The translations under genes and the position numbers were made by a program. Positions 58,518 through 64,000 of a stretch of 64,000 bases of DNA are shown here, piece by piece (within the stretch, counting starts at the first letter, position 1; each line of letters begins with the position of its first letter). The notes beneath the pieces are model-generated. The model was not told where the DNA came from. It ran no database searches and saw only the letters and a list, made by a program, of their open reading frames with translations. Where the stretch lies: assembly GCA_018417955.1 (NCBI GenBank), contig JACTVC010000002.1, positions 2,356,001 to 2,420,000 of the forward strand, in the 5' to 3' direction. Source of the stretch: Laccaria trichodermophora (lineage: Eukaryota; Basidiomycota; Agaricomycetes; Agaricales; Hydnangiaceae).

Positions 58518-60890
58518 ATGGCCTTGCCCAAGGAACTTGGAAATGTCTCTGTCCTTCTTCATGAACCCTCACAGTTTTTTGCCTCTGGGAGTCGGGATGC
58601 CCAAACTTCAATGTCAGCTGCTGTCAAGTACCTCTTTGATCTGTGTAAGTGCAAAGCTAGGCCCGTTGTTTTATTGTACCAATCCAACTTTCAGCGATTG
58701 AGTCCGAAAATACTTCAAGACCTCATATCGTGGCCCTGTTATCTTCTTTGCAGCCCTCTCATGCTCCTCAGACAAGGTCTCAAGCTCAGGCGAATGCAGC
58801 CTCTCCCAGACCCCCGCCTGTTTCGAAAGGGATCTGGAACCCAACACCTCTAACGTCGCTATTCATTGATGGTATGGACGAAGATCAAGTTTGGGCTCAA
58901 CTGGATCTCCGAACAAAGCCTGTTTGTGATATGCTTGAAAATGTTCTAGAAGGGGACCCTGCAGAAGACGACGTCAGTGAAGACGGAGAGCAAGCTGAAA
59001 GGCTACGAGATGCTCTGGCCGCTCTTGGAGAAGATCCGGAAGCTGACATGGATCAGTTTTTTGACGACATTGAAAGTGATGACTCTAGTCTCTCAGAGAA
59101 TTTTGCGGAGGAGAGCGGGGATGAAACAGAGGATAGCGTTGAAGGTGGTGAGGAGGCCTTTGACGAAGAAGGTGTCATGACATTGCGTGGCCCATCGTCG
59201 GACGAAGAATCTGAGGATGAATCGCTGAATAGCCGACGAAGACCAGCTCATCCAAAGCAAGGAAAATCTGTGCTGGACGACGGATTTTTCGACCTCTCCA
59301 CTTTCAACGCCGAAACAGAACAAGCAGAAGCGAGATCCGCATCAAAAGGTCGCTTGGCGGACGAAGATGATTCTGATGACGACGCGTCCGTAGACCTTTT
59401 CGCTCTCATTGCTCAGGGTTCGAATTTTGAAGAAGACGACCTCGAAAACGATCCCGGAGGTATGGGTTCCTTTTAATACCTCAGGGTAACGCTGAGTCTT
59501 TGGTTAGAAGCATTTTATGGCGACTTTTTTGAAGCCCCTCGTAAAAGTGTCTCAAGTGTCTCCCGAGTGAAAAAAGTACCATCACAGGCGAAAATATCAA
59601 ACGGGCCTGGCGGAGTACGTTTTCATCAAGAAGTGCGGGTTAGGACGATCAAACCCTCAGGCAAGAATAAATCATTGTATAAGGATGATGAAGACGACGA
59701 AGACGAGGATGACGAATTCCCTGTGAGCAATACCCTTGACGTAGAGAACGACGATATGGAGTTGGATTTAGAAGTTGAATCTCAAGACTCCGACGAGGAG
59801 TCTCGTGATGAAACGCGGAATTCAGGGCACAGGGAAGCGATTGAGAGGTTAAAAGACGATTTGTTTGCGGAGGAGGAGGAGGACGCTCTCCTCGAAGGTC
59901 AGTCTTCCAGGATCGTCTCCCTCTCATTCTAGGTTAATTTTTTTTTTGGGGTTAGATTTGACCGCACACGAACAACGGATGGCTGCGTTGCGTCAAGAGA
60001 TTGCGGAGCTGGAATCGGAAAATGTCACCAAGAAGTCATGGACGTTGATGGGAGAAGCTGGCTCTCGAGCTCGACCCCAAAACTCGCTCTTGGAAGAGGA
60101 TCTGGAATTTGATCGCGTCATGAAGGCTGTACCGATTATCACAGAAGAGATAGTCCAAAGTTTAGAAGAAACAATAAAGGCTAGAATTTTAGAAAACCGA
60201 TTCGACGATGTTGTCAGGTTGCGCCCACTCGAAGACAAGCCTTTTCTACCCTCTCGATTGCTTGAACTACAAGATACAAAATCCACTCAATCTCTGGCGC
60301 AAATATATGAGAATGATTATATCGATAGCGCAGGAGCTGAAGCTGCAGATGATCGTGATGGTAAACTGAAGAAGGAACATGATGCCATCGAGGCACTTTG
60401 GGAGAAGATATGTGGAAAATTGGATGCATTGTGCAATGCACATTTCACTCCCAAGCAGGTGCGCTAAATGTATAATTCTTCTCTCGCGTGCTAGTTGACG
60501 AATATTGAACAGCCCAAAGCCGTGATTTCAGCCATTGCCAATGTTTCGACGACGACCCTCGAGTCCGCTCTCCCGACAACAAAGTCCGCTGCCACAATGC
60601 TCGCCCCCGAAGAAGTCTTTTTACCCTCATCTTCGGAACCACGCGCTCGAAGTGAACTTACACCCACCGAGAAACGCTCTTTACGCGGAAAAGAACGCAA
60701 AATGAAAAAGAAGCAACGCGACGCATTGAACACCTCCGTTGACAAATTTGCCAGGGCAAAGAGTATTGGAGGTGTGAAAAGGCAAAAACGAGCAGCATTG
60801 GAGAGTGTTGTGAAACGCGGAAAGGGAGTTACCGTGGTAGGAAAGCAGAAGAAAGACTCGACGAAGAAGCACGACCGTAAAAGGACATAA
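58518..60890 (+). CDS. MPP10: U3 snoRNP protein MPP10
   Basis: MPP10 is an SSU-processome component needed for early cleavages of pre-18S rRNA. It starts MALPKELGNVSVLLHEPSQF. The conserved KGIWNPTPLTSLFIDGMDED, then QVWAQLDLRTKPVCDMLE, follows. Long acidic tracts come next (DDEDDEDEDDEFPVSNTLDV) with DDGFFDLSTFNAETEQAEAR. The conserved C-terminal half has ENVTKKSWTLMGEAGSRARP, SLLEEDLEFDRVMKAVPIIT, NRFDDVVRLRPLEDKPFLPS and ELTPTEKRSLRGKERKMKKK. It ends KKDSTKKHDRKRT. Four introns. About 690 residues, normal for MPP10. Confidence 0.95.
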
Positions 60891-61057
60891 GATTGGAAGG
60901 TTTCCATTACCATTGTCTGTCTTGTTTTAAAAGTTTTGCCCCCACCAGAAATACATAATCATGTGACCCTATTTATTAAAAGTAAACAATTGCAATACAA
61001 AGTACAGCTCACCACTACCTTCGTATCCAAACTACTTACCACTTCTCCTCATCCTTC

Positions 61058-62228
61058 ATGCCTCTTTTCAAGAAGAAAAACCAAAACCTGATTCCTGCTG
61101 TAACACCACCAGCTTCTACCCCGAATACTTCGTCCCCTCGACCTGCATATCATCACACATATGTTCCCAGCCGAGACGGCGACCCGTACAATTCGCCAAT
61201 AAGCAGATCAGCATCAGCGTACTCTGCAAGCGAAGGGAGCGCTTCTTTGGTTGATAAGTACAGCAGGAATAGAGGAATCGGAGACGTGTATGCCCGTGGC
61301 GGAGCTGAGCTCGAAAGTGATCGCAATGAGCTCTTCTCTGGTTACAACCCGCAGAAGTCCAGTTCTGGTCGATTCTTCGATGGCCCTGACATCGGACGGG
61401 ATCCTACACCTGGCGAAGAGAAGGACGAAGACATTGAAGGCATAAAGCAACAAACTCGTTTTGTCAAACAAGAGAGTGTCAACTCGACTAGAAATGCACT
61501 ACGCATGGCCCGTGAGGCCGAAGAGACTGCCCGTCATACTTTAACGAGATTGGGTGATCAGTCGGGTATGTTTCTTTTCATTTTGTTCGGTTCAACAATT
61601 GACTTGTTCTTGCAGAGAAACTCGCGAACACTGAGCGTCATCTCGACGTTGCTAAGGGCCACTCCCAACGTGCGGATGACAAAACAGACGAACTTAAGCA
61701 ACTGAATCGTTCCATTTTCCGGCCTGTCATTACCTTCAACAAAGACGCGAAACGAGCAGCACAGGATGCTAAAGTTCAAGCGCGATTTGAAGAAGAGCGT
61801 ACGGAGAGAGAGAAAGCCATGATGGACATTCGGGAGTCTCATAACCGTCTTGGGATGGCGACCACCTATGGTCGTGGAGACGATGAAGAGTTACTCGGAG
61901 GTCGCGGAGCCAAGAATGCGTCGCAGCTAGCCATGCAGAAGGAACAACGGAAACGATATCAATTTGAGTCCAACGCCTCTGACGATGAACTTGAGGATGA
62001 GTTAGATGACAACTTGGACGAAATATCTTCTATGACTAAACGACTCAAAGCACTGGGAACGGCAATGGGTCAAGAGCTTGAAAATCAGAATGCTAGGATT
62101 GAAAGGATAGATGGTAAGACCGTCGGCCTCGACGGGAGGATTCACAGAAACACAGAACGGGTAAATTATTTTGCGCTCAAATGCGAAACACGCATTCACA
62201 TATTTTTTTATAGCTCAAGAAAGTTTAG
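61058..62228 (+). CDS. SEC9: Plasma-membrane t-SNARE SEC9 (SNAP25 family)
   Basis: SEC9 supplies two Q-SNARE helices for exocytosis. It starts MPLFKKKNQNLIPAVTPPAS, then a disordered Ser/Pro/Tyr-rich region. The first SNARE helix is SVNSTRNALRMAREAEETAR, then HTLTRLGDQSEKLANTERHL; the ionic-layer Gln is in GDQSE. A linker includes SIFRPVITFNKDAKRAAQDA. The second helix is DNLDEISSMTKRLKALGTAM, then GQELENQNARIERIDGKTVG, with its Gln in ENQNA. The last exon adds only LKKV after an intron at 62161-62213. Two introns. Full length, about 360 residues. There is no membrane anchor, as usual for the family. Confidence 0.95.
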
Positions 62229-62410
62229 TTGGAGACAGTACAAGTCTTCACAGAGTCTTAAGAGTAGAACTCAGGTTACGGATAGTATACCTTTATTTAT
62301 GTAAAAACACGGTCATGTGATGTGCCTACACGTTCGAATTTAAGCGCGCTTCAGGTGGCTCCTCAGGTCTACCACTCTGACTCTCCAAACTTGCTTCAAA
62401 CCCTAGGAAA

Positions 62411-63937
62411 ATGATATCCGAATATGAAAAGTCTCGAAATATCAATATTCAGAAAGTTCGTCATGCATTCAAAATTCTTGATTAAACACGCGAACTGAGC
62501 ATTCCTTCCCCAGAACAAAGCAATGCTTGAGGCACTTGGGCTAGATAAACCCCTTATTGAACCAAAAGAGCAGAAACGAAAACCTTCCACCAGTTCAAAA
62601 AAGAGAAAGTCCACCGCCACCAATGATGAGGCATCACAGCCCGCCGCAAAGAACCAATGCGTCGAAATGGCGACGAATTCCGAATCTACTGTCCGAAGAA
62701 GCTCGAGAAACACCGGGAAGCACGTCGATTATCGAGGCGAAATTCGAGCTGACCAGGCCCTCCCATTGGCATTTTCGAGCGGTGTGAAGACGTCGGAAAA
62801 TGAAGGCCCTCTTGGACGCGACGATGGCTTCAGGAAGCATGATCCGTTTGTGTTGCTTGTTGATGTTGAAAAAAACGACATACATACCACTTGAATAGAA
62901 AAACCTATGGTTCCATCCCCGGGGTAGAAGTTGGAACGTGGTGGGAAACTCGACAGGGTTGTAGTATTGATGCCATCCACGCGTACGTCTACTCCACCAA
63001 CGCAGACGTGATCTGAGATTTTATTAGTCCGTGGGTTGGAGGTATATCCGGAGGACGTCAAGGAGCACACAGTGTAGCACTCAGTGGCGGTTATGACGAC
63101 GACGTTGACTTGGGTTACGCATTGTGAGCACAAAAGCCCTCCCTTCTTGACGCCTCATCAATCTTGTCGCAGCACATACACAGGTTCAGGTTGGTTCCAT
63201 GCTCGTTCCCTTGCCTTGCTCCGTCAAACGGCTGGATTTCATCAGGTGGACGAGATCTTAAAGGAACGAAAACCGCTCCAAAAAATGTTAGGAGTCCGTT
63301 AAACTTTGGTGTGCTTTTCTCACTCGCAAATGCAGCTTCGTACAGCTCCCCAGAGCTCCGATCAAACATTCGACAATACTGTTTGTTTTTCCTTGTACTA
63401 CTCGTGTAAATGATGCTGAGGCTCTGCAGTTTAATCAGATGTTGAAGGTGTTCAGCCTCAACCTCATATGTTCTCCTCATGCTTACTTACCCTGTACAGC
63501 GGTCATCCGAAACCAAGAAACCTGTCAGGGTAATCCGTGGGTTCAAGCTCAAATCTCCCTACGCACCGAGTGAAGGGCAAGCATTTCACATGCAAGCGGT
63601 ATCACTCTACCTAACTTTGGTTGGAATTTACTAGATACCGATATGATGGTCTTTATCGCGTCGAACGGGTAAAATATGCTGTCGCACCTTGCCATATTTC
63701 ACTCATTCACTACACAGGCCTGGATGGAGAAAGGCTTGAATCCCAAGGGATATCTTGTTTGCAAATTCGCATTCAAGGTGAGAAATTTTGACCTTTCTTA
63801 CGCTGTGCTCCTCATTGTATGACGTGATTTAGCGTCTTCCTGATCAACCCCCGTTGCCTCGGCGAGACGTTAGCGAAAGCGACGAGACGATCGAAGAAAG
63901 TGCTATCGAATCCGACCCCTGCGAGGCTTCGTCCTGA
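62411..63937 (+). CDS. SRA-YDG domain protein (UHRF1-type methyl-DNA reader)
   Basis: SRA domains flip out 5-methylcytosine, often at hemimethylated CpG. Exon 1 reads MISEYEKSRNINIQK, spliced to NKAMLEALGLDKPLIEPKEQ and a Lys-rich linker. Then NTGKHVDYRGEIRADQALPL. The SRA core is YGSIPGVEVGTWWETRQGCS, WVGGISGGRQGAHSVALSGG, YDDDVDLGYAFTYTGSGGRD, LRTAPQSSDQTFDNT, SETKKPVRVIRGFKLKSPYA, APSEGYRYDGLYRVER (the YDG motif) and LNPKGYLVCKFAFKRLPDQP. It ends SAIESDPCEASS. There is no RING, PHD or SET domain. About nine introns; that at 63577-63634, inside SEG|YRYDG, appears to use a GC donor. Confidence 0.88.
63577..63634 (+). other. GC-AG intron in the SRA-YDG gene (58 bp)
   Basis: The exon ends GTGAAGG at 63576 and the next begins ATACCGATATG at 63635, giving SEGYRYDGLY. 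The donor is GCAAGC, a CTAAC branch lies about 23 bp before the end, and the acceptor is TTTACTAG. No GT donor preserves the motif. Confidence 0.75.
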
Positions 63938-64000
63938 ATCCAATTCAAGTTTTCCGATCTTGTTCACATCTTATCTGACGCTTTCAAATCTGTTGTACAA

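Overview
The window is a gene-dense nuclear segment of a filamentous basidiomycete fungus, most likely an Agaricomycete. The evidence is forty protein genes in 64 kb, nearly all cut by 45-60 bp spliceosomal introns with CTAAC-like branch points, intergenic gaps often under 200 bp, fungal-specific families (PIL1, SUR7/PalI, SSH4/EAR1, PHO86-like, an SRA-YDG protein with a short N-terminal helix) and an intron-containing tRNA-Ser. The species cannot be named from sequence alone. Proteins below were rebuilt by hand from exon fragments, so outer coordinates are mostly codon-exact while internal splice sites are inferred.

Layout, left to right. 0-13 kb: SPF30-like splicing factor (cut by the edge), RIO2, NAA40, complex I ESSS subunit, glycine-cleavage H protein, mitochondrial EF-Tu, PEX14, a GRIP golgin and the eisosome protein PIL1. 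13-24 kb: eIF4E, an SLC25A39/40-type carrier, VAM7, a membrane-anchored methyltransferase, an SRPBCC-like gene that looks frameshifted, an Alba protein, AMPK gamma (SNF4) and the Rsp5 adaptor SSH4/EAR1. 24-37 kb: an unknown membrane protein, AspRS and aspartate aminotransferase head to head, an unknown disordered protein, ELP5, a PHO86-like GNAT protein, dienelactone hydrolase and TEF1. 37-50 kb: PAS-kinase-type kinase, ribosomal protein eL32, MEMO1, a histidine phosphatase, an STM1/SERBP1-like protein and the COMPASS PHD subunit SPP1. 50-64 kb: LSM1, tRNA-Ser(UGA), NDUFA5, mitochondrial bL32m, 3-ketoacyl-CoA thiolase, a secreted PL8 lyase, SUR7/PalI, MPP10, SEC9 and an SRA-YDG methyl-DNA reader.

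Most genes are conserved housekeeping genes of translation, ribosome assembly, mitochondria and membrane traffic. There is no secondary-metabolite cluster, transposon, CRISPR array or virus-like element. The accessory content is small: the PL8 lyase, the two unknown proteins and the SRA reader. The more unusual signals are in gene architecture: six introns that appear to start with GC, a start codon apparently split by an intron (MEMO1), a 27-bp palindrome over a start codon (PL8), a telomere-like motif cluster in a divergent promoter, a 10-bp tandem duplication that breaks a reading frame, and an insertion just before the cap-stacking tryptophan of eIF4E.
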